A stretch of 64,000 nt of DNA, from assembly GCF_024362695.1 (NCBI RefSeq), contig NC_065406.1:17460545-17524544 (forward strand). The letters are read 5' to 3'. This DNA is from Pectinophora gossypiella (lineage: Eukaryota > Arthropoda > Insecta > Lepidoptera > Gelechiidae). Both the position numbers and the translations under genes were made by a program. This document shows positions 1 to 10,949 of the stretch, piece after piece (positions within the stretch are counted from its first letter, which is position 1; every line of letters starts with the position of its first letter). The notes below the pieces were generated by a model. It was given only the letters and a program-made list of their open reading frames with translations. It did not search any database and had not been told where the DNA came from.

Positions 1-548
1 GTATCGACTGGCTCATATTGTGTGCGAGATACCACCTAACACTCAGTTGTTGGGTAGGCGAACCACAGATTGGGAACCTTCCTCTATAAAACCATAACAT
101 AACTGCAGCGTTTAGAGCTACTCTCACTCGCTCAGGAATTCATTTTGCCAAGTTCTTAGCGCCAAATAATTCAATGTTTCCGTGTGAAATGCCTCTGCAT
201 CCTGTCCTGTAAGCAAATGTATGCGCACAAGGAGTTATAGCTGCTAGAAGTGTTTTTCGTTAAGGAGTTTGAGTTTGAGACTAACGAGACTGACTCACTA
301 AAAACAAATGCAAAGGATGACAGATTCTGTTTTTGAAACTTCTGTCAGAAATAGAGAGAAGACAGATATACACGAATACCAACACCCCCTAAAGCCTAAC
401 CTATCCTTACGGCGGGGTAACTATTATTTATTACTTAATCTGTGCAGCGGGTGACAGGTTAGTGTTAAACCAGTTGTTATATAGACGTCGGCTGTCTACT
501 GCCTGTTAAATAGACACAGCTTAATATAAGCTGTACTAGAAGCGAACA

Positions 549-883
549 CATACATACATAAACAGCCTATATACGTCCCACTACTGGGCACAGGCCTCCC
601 CTCAATCAACCGGAGGGGGTATGGAGCATACTCCACCACGCTGCTCCAATGCGGGTTGGTGGAGGTGTTTTTACGGCTAATAGCCGGGACCAACGGCTTT
701 AAGTGCCTTCCGAAGCACGGAAGGAATCTTACTTTTTCGGACAATCAGGTGACTCAAGCCTGAAAAGTCCTTACCAAACAAAGGACAGTCTCACAAAGTG
801 TTTTGACAATTTCCCCATCGGGAATTGAACCCGGACCTCAGATCGTGAGCCTAACGCTCTAACCACTAGACCACGGAGGCTGT
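549..883 (-). mobile_element. SINE A, nearly full length
   Basis: This is a tRNA-headed SINE read on the minus strand. The head near 883-800 carries an A-box-like TGGTCTAGTGGTTAGAGCG, and the B-box region has decayed slightly (GGTTCAATTCCC). The centre has the block shared with SINEs B and C, and the tail at 557-620 matches an RTE-like LINE end (AGGCCTGTGCCCAGTAGTGG). A TATG microsatellite closes the 3' end. It is non-coding and would depend on a LINE for mobility. No clear target duplication was seen. Confidence 0.85.
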
Positions 884-1220
884 TGAGAGTTGTGAGTTAA
901 GTGTTGTGGAGAAGCAAACTATTCACCTTTATTTCTTCTCTGATCACATCCAGCTAAATAAACTTGTGGTAACTCGCTAAGTGCACGCTGGTATTCATAG
1001 CTGGCAGCGGCAGCAGCGTCTGTGCAACATTATGCACTTATACACGGCACTGCGCTGTGTGCTGATCACATGTCTATGTGAGATCAGCTTAGACAAGCCC
1101 TGAGAAAACGCTCGCGGCTGCTGTTGTGTATCTTAAGCGAAGAACATCCGACCGATGAACCTTGTTTATACATTTTTTGTCTACATAGTTACTTAATACA
1201 GAAGCATAGCATAAAGAATA
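884..1220. other. unassigned intergenic sequence
   Basis: No repeat family or coding signal is recognised. Short open frames here have no recognisable similarity. Confidence 0.4.
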
Positions 1221-1224
1221 ATAC

Positions 1225-1370
1225 TACGTATAGTAACTCTCCGCCGCAGGTTCATCATATCCATCTTTGGAATTCGTATCAACAGTGGCTGCAAGTTGTC
1301 TTTGATTACTTGTGGCTCTGCCCACCCCATTAGGGATTACGGGCGTGAGTTTATGTATGTATGTATGTAA
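1225..1370 (+). mobile_element. LINE-like 3' end, family T
   Basis: The segment contains CTTGTGGCTCTGCCCACCCC, then CGTGAGTTTATG and a TATG microsatellite. This is a typical non-LTR retrotransposon 3' end. Related copies lie at 19483-19620 and 43270-43345 (minus strand), with a trace at 62150-62210. No protein remains. Confidence 0.6.
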
Positions 1371-1785
1371 CTCTCCGCCCCGCAACAATTCGTGTCAAGC
1401 GCCAACCTCACCCCCTCTGAGTCTTCATCATCACCAACCCATTAACGTCCCCACTGCTGGGGCACGGGCCTTCCCTATGGATGGATAGGGAGATCGGGCA
1501 TTAAAACACCACGCGGGCCCAATGCGGGTCGGTGGTTATTAACGACTGCTTATGCAGCAGGGACCAACGGCTTAACGTGCCTTCCGAAGCAAGGAGGAGC
1601 TCGAGAAGAAAACTTTTTTTTTGTGGTCACCCATCCTATGACCGGCCTTTGCGAAAGTTGCTTAACTTCAACAATCGCAGACCGAGCGCGTTTAACGCTG
1701 CGCCATCGAGCTCCTCAATGTCTTACTTTAGTCTTAAATGGCCGTAAACCGCTAAGGAGTAAAAGGGAGAGCTCAAACCTAGCAG
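1362..1785 (-). mobile_element. SINE C inserted in repeat V
   Basis: SINE C occupies about 1424-1715 on the minus strand, with the tail (CATCATC) on the left and the tRNA/5S-like head on the right. It splits a dispersed repeat V, whose halves are 1362-1423 (CTCTCCGCCCCGC, then CTCACCCCCTCTGAGTCTT) and 1716-1785 (GTCTTACTTTAGTCTTAAAT). The short repeated GTCTT at the two junctions may be the target duplication. The right-hand V segment is the same one carried along by the copy at 14629-14991. Confidence 0.8.
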
Positions 1786-2016
1786 AAAGGTTTGCTAGAA
1801 GAGATTTGTACTACAAATGAGCTGAACTGTTTGTCTACCTTGTGCGTAATCTATTTTATAATTTATATTTTGTCATGTGTACAATAAACTGATAAATAAT
1901 CTATTAAATAAATGGTAGGTTCATTTAGACAGGACAGAAGAAGAGTCAATTTTATAAAACATGATTTCGTTTAATGCTCATTGAGATGGACAACAGACTT
2001 TAGGCATAGAATATAC

Positions 2017-2110
2017 TGCATATAGAACGGTAACGCAGCGCCCCGCACCTATCCGTAACGGGGGCTAAGCTGGATTTACCTCACCCCCTCTGGGTTTTAC
2101 TGAATGTTCA
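2017..2110 (+). repeat. dispersed repeat V copy
   Basis: The copy contains ATATAGAACGG, CGCCCCGCACC and CCTCACCCCCTCTGGGTTTT, matching repeat V at 1362-1423, 5535-5590, 23343-23430 and (reverse) 30397-30480. The element class is unknown. Confidence 0.6.
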
Positions 2111-2475
2111 GGGTGTGCTTAAACAAAAGACACTTTTTATGTATTGCTTGCTAACGACTCTTTGTTCCAAAGCCTTGCTTCCATTAATTTGCAGATTAAG
2201 AAGACTTCCAAGAATCCATAGCACTGAAGCAGTGACGTCAACAAATAGTCAACCAAATCCGGTTCGAACCAGAATTAGCAAGTGAAATCCGACCCCGCCT
2301 CGATCACGTCGCTAGACTGCAGACGTTTGAAAAACCAATATGACATCCGAGCAATAGCAGTTTATAAAGGCAAATGTGTTTTAAAAAAAAGTTATTCTTG
2401 GTCACAAACAATGAACTTATTAACATAAATTATTTCGGACCACATAAATTCAATATTTTGATTAAGTAGGTAGTG

Positions 2476-2555
2476 ATAGTACCTTGTCACATTTAGTTAT
2501 TTGATAAACTGAATCCAGTGTCTGACTAAGAGCCTGATAACTTAATGTGACATGG
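2476..2555. repeat. hairpin-forming MITE fragment, R-like
   Basis: AGTACCTTGTCACATTTAGT is mirrored by ACTTAATGTGACATGGTACT, giving imperfect inverted arms of about 22 bp. The motif TGGTACCATGTCACATTAAC of MITE R (7069-7216) is similar, so this is probably a diverged relative. Confidence 0.45.
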
Positions 2556-2569
2556 TACTAAAGCGTATG

Positions 2570-2960
2570 TATTTGCTCGTAACTGTTAACATCGATAGGT
2601 CGATACGAAAAGTAGCTTGAAAGTTTGGATCTCTGCCTATCTACGTCGATAGAGATAACTTGCGAGATACAAATTAGTTTTTGGCGTCTAGCTTTACAAG
2701 TACTTATCCAGCCGAGTTAGTAGTTGCCTAATCAACCATGACAGTCATGTTGGTGTAGACGAACCTAATATTATAAATTTCACCGGAGATTTAACTTTAA
2801 ATATATCATGTTAAGATGCTTCTACGTATCATCGTCTTATAGTAAAAACATTAGGGTGTGATTTTTGTTAACTAAGCGTGTCTATTGCGAAATAGACACT
2901 CTAGTTTGAAATCCAGGTAAAAAATTGTGCTCTCAATTTTTACTCCTTTATTGAAAGAAA
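2570..2960. other. unassigned AT-rich sequence
   Basis: No ORF, RNA gene or recognised repeat was seen. Confidence 0.4.
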
Positions 2961-2965
2961 TCTAT

Positions 2966-3064
2966 ATCAGACAGGCAGTCGCTTCTGTAAAAAACCGGAC
3001 ATATCAAATCTTCAGGTTAGGTAAGCAGACCCTGTGAAAACCGGGATAATGCGGGAGATTCTAG
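2966..3064 (+). mobile_element. SINE D tail fragment
   Basis: AGACAGGCAGTCGCTTCTGT, AAACCGGACAT, TCAGGTTAGGTAAGCAGACC and CGGGATAATGC match the 3' half of SINE D (see 41559-41872). The 5' half, including the tRNA-like head, is missing. Confidence 0.7.
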
Positions 3065-3069
3065 GTTTG

Positions 3070-3789
3070 ATGAAAATCACTTCAGGATGTCATTTTTCAA
3101 TAAAGGTGCTTACGTGGCTTTCACAATTAATAAACAAATCAACTATCTCTATTATTTGTTTTTATTTAGATACCAGAAGCACTGTAATGTCTTCCTCATT
3201 TAGAATTGGACTTGCCTAAAAAGATAATAAAAATGGAGTTACACCATCAGAATTTACTTTGAATTTTATAACGTTTCTTTTACGTGAGATAGACATAGTT
3301 TTTAATTTACCTCCTTATATTTTTATTTATTCTTGCACCCCAAACACTTATTATTTTCTTTGAACACACACAGTTACGAGTCATGTTCACATGTGTGGCG
3401 GTAAATGGAGTTAATAAGAATTGCTACGCGTGAGAAACAATATCGTAATATTATCGGTACCACGCCTTGTAATCAAGGAAAACGAAGGATTGAGAACGGA
3501 TTTTATATAATAACTTGCCTCTAGGATGCAGGAAAATATTGAGGAGACGCTCTTAATTATTAAGAAGTAACGGAAAATTACTTTTACTTAGTAAGTGCAC
3601 TTGTCACAATATGCTATTTCCCGTCGCGTTTGATAGCTCAATGGCCCTGATTCCTGCTGACACAGCTTAAACTTACACTACGTTACGAGTATTTATCCGG
3701 TCACTACGGCATACGATACGACTCTATGTCCTAAACATCACTCACTATTCGGAATAATTTCGGAGAAATTATGTTTTGTTTCATACTTT

Positions 3790-3829
<40 letters not shown>

Positions 3830-4400
3830 AGCGCGATTTTTCCATAGTCAGATTTTAATTTTCAAAGTAACATTTTTTGTACTCTGTGGAATTCTATTCT
3901 AGCGTACGACTCACATTCCTCGAAAAACCCTAACGTAACTGCAAAACCAAGCTCAGTAATACGTGTAGAACCAGTGTCTATTATTGTCAGATACTAGTAA
4001 ACCAATTTGGCAATCCCTCAGGACACAGGGTAATTTACTTAGCTAACTTTGTTTTGGATACTGACCCCGGCCGCGTTATAAACGTTGGTACGGCTTGGGG
4101 CCATTATGTATTCTGTGACGTAGGTGGTTCAGGAATGGAGGTATTTAATGAGTCGTTTGAAACCAACCAGCTTGTAAAGAGTTCGCTTACCTCAATAGGA
4201 TGTTACTCTCCTTTCCATTTTTCTTTCGCCGAGTGAAACAACAGAATTCCACCCGCGCGAGGCTTCCGCCCAAATCCGGGGATCGGAACTTCTCGGAATT
4301 ATGAATTTAAATATACGGAGACTTAAAGGATTTCCTAAAAATGTTTTTGCCCAGCCCATTTCACAGCGAACAGTGGTTCATTAAATCATTCCTATTTGCA
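3070..4400. other. unassigned sequence with a GA microsatellite
   Basis: Apart from the GA run at about 3795-3824, nothing is recognised. The phrase CCCTGATTCCTGCTGACAC at about 3646 recurs at 6479 in the flank of a TIR element, so part of this may be old MITE sequence. The 60-residue frame at 4054-4236 has no recognisable features. Confidence 0.4.
3795..3824. repeat. (GA)n microsatellite
   Basis: About 14 uninterrupted GA dinucleotides. Confidence 0.95.
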
Positions 4401-4404
4401 CTAT

Positions 4405-4520
4405 GCTACGCAGGTCTAAGAGAAAGTTCGATGAGGCGTGGGTACATATTTTATCTTGCTATGGATGTACCTAACTGACTAACTCAATTGGGATAAAGTC
4501 ATGAATTTATGTTATGTTAT
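4405..4520 (+). repeat. dispersed repeat M copy
   Basis: GGTCTAAGAGAAAGTTCGAT, GTGGGTACATATTTTATCTT and AATTGGGATAAAGTCATGAA, followed by TTATG repeats, match repeat M. Its consensus reads GGTCTAACAGAAAGCTCGGT and ends in TTATG repeats. The terminal microsatellite suggests a LINE 3' end or a LINE-tailed SINE. Confidence 0.65.
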
Positions 4521-4752
4521 CTAATGTAGTTATATTTATACCGCAATATAGTTATTAGAAATCGCTTCATCATTATCTTACTAGGAATATAATCATAACA
4601 CGGCTACAGTTTAGTGACATAATAAACTCACTGATTTCTGTTGAAATAGTTATAATAAAGAAAATGTCAAAAAAAAGACACTGGCTTTACGGCTGAATCA
4701 TTGTATATCTGATCACTTAGCTCGGTTTTCAAACTTTTATGGGATACTAGCT

Positions 4753-5066
4753 TCTTCCTCTATCGTGTGGGTTGTGAGGTGGATTACCAACTCCATCAAC
4801 CCTGGTGTCATGGTTATTATTGAGCCGCCAAAAGCCCCAGACATGACTCATTTAACGACTACATACTTACATCAGTAAGTAATAACCGGGACAAACGGCT
4901 TAACGTGCCTTCCGATGCTGATCCGAAGGTGATCAGCCTGTAATGTCCTAACCAAACTGGGGATCACAAAGTGACTTTTGTGATATGTCCCCACCAGGAT
5001 TCCGACCCGGCAACTCCGGATCATGAGCCTAACGCTCAACCACTGGACCACGGAGGCCGTTCGGGG
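4753..5066 (-). mobile_element. SINE B, full length with target duplication
   Basis: The minus-strand tRNA-like head near 5066 has the CCACTGGACCACGGAGGCCG signature (reverse of the A-box region), and its B-box part shows some decay. The common central block follows at about 4890-4910, then the B tail (ACCAGGGTTGATGGAGTTGG on the minus strand). Direct repeats GGGATAC(T/C)AGCT at 4741-4752 and 5067-5078 are a 12-bp target duplication, which fixes both ends. Confidence 0.9.
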
Positions 5067-5079
5067 GGATACCAGCTGA

Positions 5080-5530
5080 CTTATAATTACGCCACAGCCT
5101 GTAACTGATTGTCGTATACTTAAGGCTTTTCAGTAAAAAGAAAGATAAAATATATTAGTCATTTGTGAACGTCTCTTCCCTTCTGAATTAACCTTTTCCC
5201 AACAATAAAACAACTTACAATTTCATTATCAAAATACAAACCAACTCGATGCCAAGTCAAGTCTCGCAATTTTTAATCAAAGAAAATACAACAACATAGA
5301 AAATGAGATTGACAAATTAAAGTACCTCAGAAGAACTCGGAACCTTTTCCTGTTTCGAATTCGATTCAAAATTCTGATTAAAAGGATCCTTCGTAACTTA
5401 TACGTACCCGGTAGGTACCCGTAATGACGTTTCCGGATTTCGGGTCACCTGCCTCACTCTTGGCGAAAAAGCGGTATATTTAACATAATATTATAAGCTC
5501 ACTACTATACCCCTACAGGCATAAAATAAG
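5080..5530. other. unassigned sequence
   Basis: AT-rich, with no recognised element or coding signal. Confidence 0.4.
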
Positions 5531-5534
5531 GACC

Positions 5535-5590
5535 AATACTACGTATAGAACGGCAACTCTCCGCTCCCCACTAGCGTCTGTGCTAGAATT
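5535..5590 (+). repeat. repeat V fragment
   Basis: ACTACGTATAGAACGGCAAC and CTCTCCGCTCCCC match repeat V, which is truncated here by the MITE G half that follows. Confidence 0.55.
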
Positions 5591-5685
5591 TCATGAATTT
5601 TCCGACAGGAAAATCCACTTGATATCAACTCAGAATCATGGTCTGAATCATCCCCCTCAGTATTTGTTACGATGTCACTTACAAT
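5590..5685 (-). mobile_element. palindromic MITE G, half copy
   Basis: AATTTTCCGACAGGAAAATC, ACTTGATATCAACTCAGAAT and TACGATGTCACTTACA form one arm of family G. The other arm is not present next to it. A complete copy follows at 5725. Confidence 0.7.
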
Positions 5686-5724
5686 CTGTACAAGTACAAA
5701 CAAGTAGTCATACATGCAAGTAGA

Positions 5725-5960
5725 TAGGGTGTTAGTGACATCGTAACAGATACTGAGGAGGATAATTCAGACCATGATTCTGAGTTGATACCAAGTGGAT
5801 TTTCCTGTCGGAAAATTTATGATGTTTTTTGTGTTTTTATAAATTATTTTCCGTTCCATTCTTTTGCGACGGAACATTCCACTTGATATCAACTCAGAAT
5901 CATGGCCTGAATCATACCTCAAAGTTTTCTTTACTATGTCACTTACATCCGGTATATTAT
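5725..5960. mobile_element. palindromic MITE G, complete copy
   Basis: The left arm starts TAGGGTGTTAGTGACATCGT and the right arm ends TTACTATGTCACTTACATCC, its near reverse complement. Inside both arms is the shared ATGATTCTGAGTTGATA motif. The arms cover almost the whole element, giving a foldback structure of about 236 bp with no coding sequence. It was probably mobilised by a DNA transposase supplied elsewhere. Confidence 0.75.
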
Positions 5961-5984
5961 GGTTAGTTCTACGTGCAGAAAGGA

Positions 5985-6020
5985 CATTTACCATCAGGTG
6001 AGATTGTGGTCAAATGTACA
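5985..6020 (+). repeat. LINE 3'-end-like fragment
   Basis: TTTACCATCAGGTGAGATTG and TGGTCAAATG resemble a common insect LINE 3' terminal motif. Related words (ATCTAATGGTAAGTGATAAT) occur at 46600 and 50440. Confidence 0.4.
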
Positions 6021-6480
6021 AAAAATATACCTCCGAGGCGCGTCTTGTCCAGCGATGCAGCTGTTAATTTTCATATTGTTATTTCTTGTACTCTGATCCT
6101 ATCGGCCTAAAGGCTAGGTTATAAGACTCTTTTGGCATAACTTTTATGCTTTTATACTGCACAATACAATTGCGTAATGTAATAAGGCCTACGGGTTCTT
6201 CAGTCTCAGATGTCTTGCGAGTCAATTGTATTTATCGTGTAAAAGTAGTATATTAGAGTTCAAATCTGGAACCGGATTCGTCGCCGGCAGTGTGACCGCC
6301 GCCTGCATCCCCGCAGTCGTTTGACAAAAACGTTGTAAATTAAATATATTTCACGACCGGAGACCGGAAGACATTACGTATTTACTCAACAAAAAAAGAG
6401 AAACATGATTAAGTATTTGAACAGAAAAAAAGTACTTTCCCATGGCAATCGCTTAGAATTTAAATCCTTTGACAGTTGCC
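6020..6480. other. unassigned sequence
   Basis: No supported feature. Confidence 0.4.
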
Positions 6481-6600
6481 CTGATTCCTGCAGACACCTC
6501 TTAATTTTATTTTAAGTTACAACTGTCACTTTCTTATCCGTCGAAAACGAAAAGGACGGATGTTTGACAGCTGTTAATTTGAAAACGAATGAGGGAATGG
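6479..6600 (+). mobile_element. TIR element fragment related to 12955-13270
   Basis: CTCTTAATTTTATTTTAAGT and CTTTCTTATCCGTCGAAAAC match one terminal inverted repeat of the MITE at 12955-13270. The opposite end was not found. Confidence 0.6.
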
Positions 6601-6606
6601 ATCATT

Positions 6607-6713
6607 AGGCCATGAGCCATGGCTGTGAGCCATGTCACACCTTTGACGGCTCAATTATAACCGTGACACCAGGGTTGATGAGTCTGGTATTCCACGTCAC
6701 AACACGATAAGCA
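6607..6713 (+). mobile_element. SINE B tail fragment
   Basis: ATGAGCCATG, ACGGCTCAATTATAACCGTG, ACACCAGGGTTGATGAG and CACAACACGATA match the B tail. The head and centre are missing. Confidence 0.7.
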
Positions 6714-6984
6714 AGCACTCATTAGGCTATCTAGTTGTCTATGATAGCTAAGTAGCCAGCACCACCTACCGTCGCCTTGGAGCAACTTTGGAGTCGTAAC
6801 TCAGACAGGCAGTTCCGCCTCTTTCCTGTACCAGGTATTGGCATGGTCCGTTCTAAATTAAAGCAATCATAAAGATAATTCAATTAAGGACATTCTAATA
6901 GTACGGCGCTTTGTTCCGATGTAATTGATGCCTTCTTATATCTCTATTTTAGGTGATAAAATATTACGGCAATATTGAAGTTTA

Positions 6985-7068
6985 ATGGTATTCGTTTCTC
7001 ACTACCTATCACGTCGGTCTAACAGAAAGCTCGGTAAGGTGTGGATACCTTTTCATCTTGCGATAGAT
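6985..7068 (+). repeat. repeat M fragment interrupted by MITE R
   Basis: CACTACCTATCACGTCGGTC, AACAGAAAGCTCGGTAAGGT and ATCTTGCGATAGATG match repeat M. The match stops exactly where MITE R begins. Confidence 0.7.
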
Positions 7069-7216
7069 GTACGGTCACGAGCATTAATGTGTATACACTT
7101 TGGTACCATGTCACATTAACTTTTTTGACAAATTGAACTGTAAGGCTCACTAAATGTCAAATATGTTAGTGCGACAGAGTCCTAAAGTGGGTACATTATA
7201 TTGCTCATGACTGTAC
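7069..7216. mobile_element. MITE R, complete
   Basis: The ends are GTACGGTCACGAGCA and TGCTCATGACTGTAC (imperfect inverted repeats). Internal TTTGGTACCATGTCACATTA and AGTGCGACAGAGTCCTAAAG recur in the copy at 52721-52851 and in part at 10141-10250. It is small and non-coding. The GTAC at each end could be part of the target. Confidence 0.75.
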
Positions 7217-7745
7217 GCCCATGTTATGTGTGTGTATTTTTGTAGCGCGAGGAATGGAACGTTCAACCGGGCGACGCGAGCGCCGCCTCCCGGCGCGCTT
7301 CGATAGTTACATTCAGAGTAAACAGTAGTTGACACGGGACAGCCACTTTACGGGCAATATTTTATGTCATAGGCTGCAATTTTATCATTACTTTTCGTAA
7401 GATACTGCATACAAAAGTATTTTTCTGATAAATAGCCGAACGTATTAAGGTTTTTAGCTTTCCTGTGATAAGGAGGGATCTCTTTGCATGTGTTTGCATG
7501 ATAATCAGTATTTGACTTATATCCTTGCAAATAATACACAAGACAATCTTTTAATATATATTCGCGGAGCTCCATGCGTCGTAAAATTTGCAGATGACAG
7601 GAATGGAAAATTGAAGTATGAACTATTTGCTCATACTTGTATGGCGCGCGTTTCGCGCACACTTGGCCCGCCATTCTCTTTTTTTTATTCCGTGAGTATC
7701 ACAAATTTTACAGGAATAAATGCATGAAAAATGTTTGGATAAAAA
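7217..7745. other. unassigned sequence with a GC-rich patch
   Basis: A short GC-rich patch (about 7255-7300, GGGCGACGCGAGCGCCGCCT) interrupts AT-rich DNA. No gene was recognised. Opposed open frames at 7348-7877 show no family features. Confidence 0.4.
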
Positions 7746-7746
7746 A

Positions 7747-7856
7747 TAGCCTCTCCACGTCCCATTGCTGAGCACAGGCCTCCTCTTAATCAACTGGAGG
7801 TGGTATAAAGCGTATTCCACCACGCTGCTCCTCTGCGAGTTGGTGGAGGTGATATA
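7747..7856 (-). mobile_element. SINE A tail fragment
   Basis: CCCATTGCTGAGCACAGGCC, CAACTGGAGG and TGGTGGAGGTG match the A tail. The copy is old, with several substitutions, and is truncated before the central block. Confidence 0.7.
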
Positions 7857-7859
7857 AAA

Positions 7860-8557
7860 ATAAAGGGAAAAATTCACGTGTCAATTTGAAGTGATTTTAG
7901 CTCCTCGCCACTTGGCGCTTTGTCATAGATCCTGGTAATACTACATATATATAATACAGAATTAAATTTAATGCAGAATTAAGAAATTCGTTTTCAATTC
8001 AGTGAGTCTTATCCTGAATAAAACGCAAAAACTTTATGATCGCCATTTTTAATACCTATTAAAACACATTTCTCAATTTTATTTTCGATCTTTTACAGCA
8101 GAATGCTCAGGTAATTTTGTGTTTAATATTAAAAATCTTGTTCAGGAGACCGTTACACGTCCCAGGAAGAGGAATTGGAGGATTGTGAGGGAAATTACAT
8201 ATTTTCCTTCAATTAGGAGAACTTGGGAATTAAAAAGGCAACACTGAAGCAATTCATCTTAAAAATCAATATTTTACATAAAGTTGACATTTCGCACTAA
8301 TTTTCATGGTTTCAATGCGGCGCTTTTAACCCCCTTTATCCTCTTACGAAACCCTTCCCGAAAGTCAGCCTGAACTAAATGTGATTAAGTAGGCTCGACT
8401 TCTCCGAATGGAATAGACACAATTTGTAAGGATCGACTTTCTATGGAAGACAAGCCGTTGTTTGGAATTTCGTTCATGTGGCATCTTTTTCAAACCCTTA
8501 GGGGTTTATTTTTTTTTATTATTATTTATTTATTCACAAAGTGGTATTATAATATTT
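7860..8557. other. unassigned AT-rich sequence
   Basis: Around 8240-8330 the words CACTGAAGCAATTCATCTTA and AAGTTGACATTTCGC weakly resemble the MITE at 40118-40284, so this may hold a decayed copy. Nothing else was recognised. Confidence 0.35.
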
Positions 8558-8567
8558 ACATAACAAT

Positions 8568-8853
8568 GGAGATGGAATGGAGGACCGGTAAACGCGCTCG
8601 GTCTGCGATTGTTGAAGTTAAGCAACTTTCGCAAAGGCTGGTCATAGGATGGGTGACCACAAAAAAAAAGTTTTCATCTCGAGCTCCTCCGTGCTTCGGA
8701 AGGCACGTTAAGCCATGGCTGCGTTAGCAGTCGTTAATAACCATATATTATAATCCGCACTGGGCCCGCGTGATGGTTTAAGGCCCGATCTCCCTATCCA
8801 TCCATAGGGAAGGCCCGTGCACCAGCAGTGGGGACGTTAATGGGCTGATGATG
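8568..8853 (+). mobile_element. SINE C, head-truncated, with target duplication
   Basis: ACGCGCTCGGTCTGCGATTG is followed by the 5S-like GAAGTTAAGCAAC (8614-8626) and GTCATAGGATGGGTGACCAC (8641-8660), then an A run, the shared central block at about 8692-8715, and the C tail (TATCCATCCATAGGGAAGGC). ACATAACAAT at 8558-8567 and 8854-8863 is a 10-bp target duplication. The first part of the A-box (TGGCGCAGCGG) is altered in this copy. Confidence 0.9.
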
Positions 8854-8864
8854 ACATAACAATA

Positions 8865-9180
8865 GTCTCGCTAAACTGCAGAGGCAGTTTGAATTCTTAG
8901 AAAGTAGGGATAGCTTCTTAGTAGACATGAACCGACTAGACACCGACTAGTCGGCGTCGTCGAATAAGTTAGCTAAAATGTAGAAAATACTTGAAATAAA
9001 ATCTCTCTGCTCGCCCCGGTGGAAATAGGTGTGAATTTATGTATTAATGTGTATAAAAACTTAGTGAGTATTATTTAAATCTACAAAAAGTCAGTAAAAA
9101 AAACACAATATTATCATAAATCAGACCAATTTACACGAAAGAATAAGAATTAAAATATATATTTAATTCCACGTGTAAAA
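8865..9180. other. unassigned sequence
   Basis: No feature beyond a short F1-like echo (CTCTCTGCTCGCCCCGGTGG, AATAGGTGTGAATTTATG) at 9000-9040, which is a decayed LINE 3' end. Confidence 0.4.
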
Positions 9181-9184
9181 TATG

Positions 9185-9330
9185 ATTTTCACTAACATAG
9201 TTTGCTCGACCATTATAGATGACGATATGTTGGTCTAAAAGAAAGCTCGGTGAAGTGTGGGCGTTTAGTTCAACATGTGATGAATGTACCTCTGACAACC
9301 CTAATTAGGTGAGCGCGTTATGTTATTTTA
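9185..9330 (+). repeat. repeat M copy
   Basis: TTTCACTAACATAGTTTGCT, CGACCATTATAGATGACGAT and AGAAAGCTCGGTGAAGTGTG match repeat M over nearly its full known length. Confidence 0.7.
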
Positions 9331-9639
9331 AGTATATAAAAGAAACCCATTCATAATGAAATTATGATATAAAAAAACCTAATGTATTGCCAATCATTAA
9401 TATTATTTCCTATGATAACCGTCTGACATTCAATTTATACTTATAATGTTCTTTTTACACTGGATTGAGGAGTCGTATCATATAACGAACATTTTTGCAT
9501 GATACTTTAAGCAAAATGTGTGAAACTATAACTATTTACTACATTTACTACCACATTTTATGCAATAAACGAATATGATATTCAATTCTAATGTACAGTG
9601 CTGTGTTACCAACTGTACAAAGATGTGTTTGAGTTTGAC

Positions 9640-9976
9640 TTAATTCAATTCTTTATTCATAATAAATATACGTGTACGTCAACAAATATTTCGATGAGTA
9701 GGTACACATTCTATAAATTACGTTACAATATTTCAATATAACATTACAATAAAATCATAATGTACAAATTACATCGCTGTATTGTCATTGTAATTTTATG
9801 TTATTGAGAAACTCTGTTAAGTCATAATAGGCTTTATGAACCAAATAATGTTTTAATTTATTTCCGAAGCATGCGTCGCTGGGTGCACCCCTGATATCAC
9901 TGGTAACGTTTCCATTATGCATATACGACTGTGCTGTGCTGTGTAATAGGGCAAGACCTCTCGTTACGAGAGCCAA
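9640..9976 (-). pseudogene. LINE reverse transcriptase C-terminus and 3' UTR, Jockey/CR1-like
   Basis: The minus strand encodes a peptide whose end reads NKLKHYLVHKAYYDLTEFLN. This resembles the extreme C-terminus of Jockey/CR1-type LINE ORF2 proteins (consensus idea: F-K-x-x-L-K-x-Y-L-x-x-K-A-Y-Y-S-x-x-E-F-L). The stop falls near 9785 and a short AT-rich 3' UTR runs to about 9640. Only this last portion survives; the catalytic reverse transcriptase core and endonuclease are absent, so it is a dead 5'-truncated insertion. The clade call is inference from one short motif. Confidence 0.6.
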
Positions 9977-10140
9977 CGCATCTCGACTTCGACATCAATT
10001 GCTGTCATTTGTCCATCTCATGTCTACCTTGTCGATTCTCCGTGATTGGACAGAAACTATTACGTAGCTTGCCTAGGTTTAGCCACGTTACACTGAATAG
10101 AAAGACCTATAGGGCTTTGAATACATAGTATGCTGGGCAC

Positions 10141-10250
10141 GAACAGTCACGAGCAACAATTGTACCCGCTTTAGAACCCTGTCGCATTATCATATTTGAC
10201 ATTTAGTGAGACAGTTTTATTTGTCAAAAGTTAATGTAACATGCTCTACG
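10141..10250 (-). mobile_element. MITE R fragment
   Basis: AACAGTCACGAGCAACAATT, CTGTCGCATTATCATATTTG and GTCAAAAGTTAATGTAACAT read as a diverged reverse copy of MITE R. Confidence 0.55.
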
Positions 10251-10259
10251 ACTAAATAA

Positions 10260-10925
10260 TTATTTATACATGGAACATGGTACTAAAATGTATATTAATG
10301 TATTATAACGTCACATAACCTATAACCAGCCCTAAACCTATAACCAGCGGACATCCAAGACGCTTCTAATAACGCGTATCGTAAATTTAACAAATTCCAA
10401 ATGAATTTCATATTATTTGTAATGTGCACTGAGAGGCTAAATACAACATATTCCAAATGAATATCATATTTTTAGATTTGTTTTTAAACAGTATTAGTTT
10501 AGTATGTATTATTTAAATCTACTTAATATAAAACAACTGTTTGATTCCCAAATACCTACCCGATGTACCTGTCTGTCTGTGTCTGTGGTGTCCGGAAGTA
10601 ATAAATGTTTCTTTCTTTCTTTCTTTCAAATAAACTACAATAAAATAAATATACAAATAATACATCACGCTTACATAATCCTTAACCATACAACGTCCAG
10701 CTGAACATGAGGGTGTAAAAGTCAATTACGGGTCGGCAACAGAGCGAGAACAAATGGTCAGCAAACTTGCAGCTAAGGTGTCGATCGGAAAACCGCCGTT
10801 GAACTAATTGATTTGGGTCTGCGTTGCGCAAATATCGCAACGGACGTTCTGATGGTGTATGGAGTAAGAGATAGAGAGGGAACAGCATTGATTTCAACAA
10901 ACTGACGTACCTACATAATAAATAT
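10260..10925. other. unassigned sequence with a TTTC microsatellite
   Basis: A short (TTTC)n lies at about 10611-10629. CAAATGAATTTCATATTATT at about 10400 and CAAATGAATATCATATTTTT at about 10456 are a short local duplication. No gene was recognised. Confidence 0.4.
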
Positions 10926-10949
10926 ACACCTTTATGGGGTGGGCAGAGA

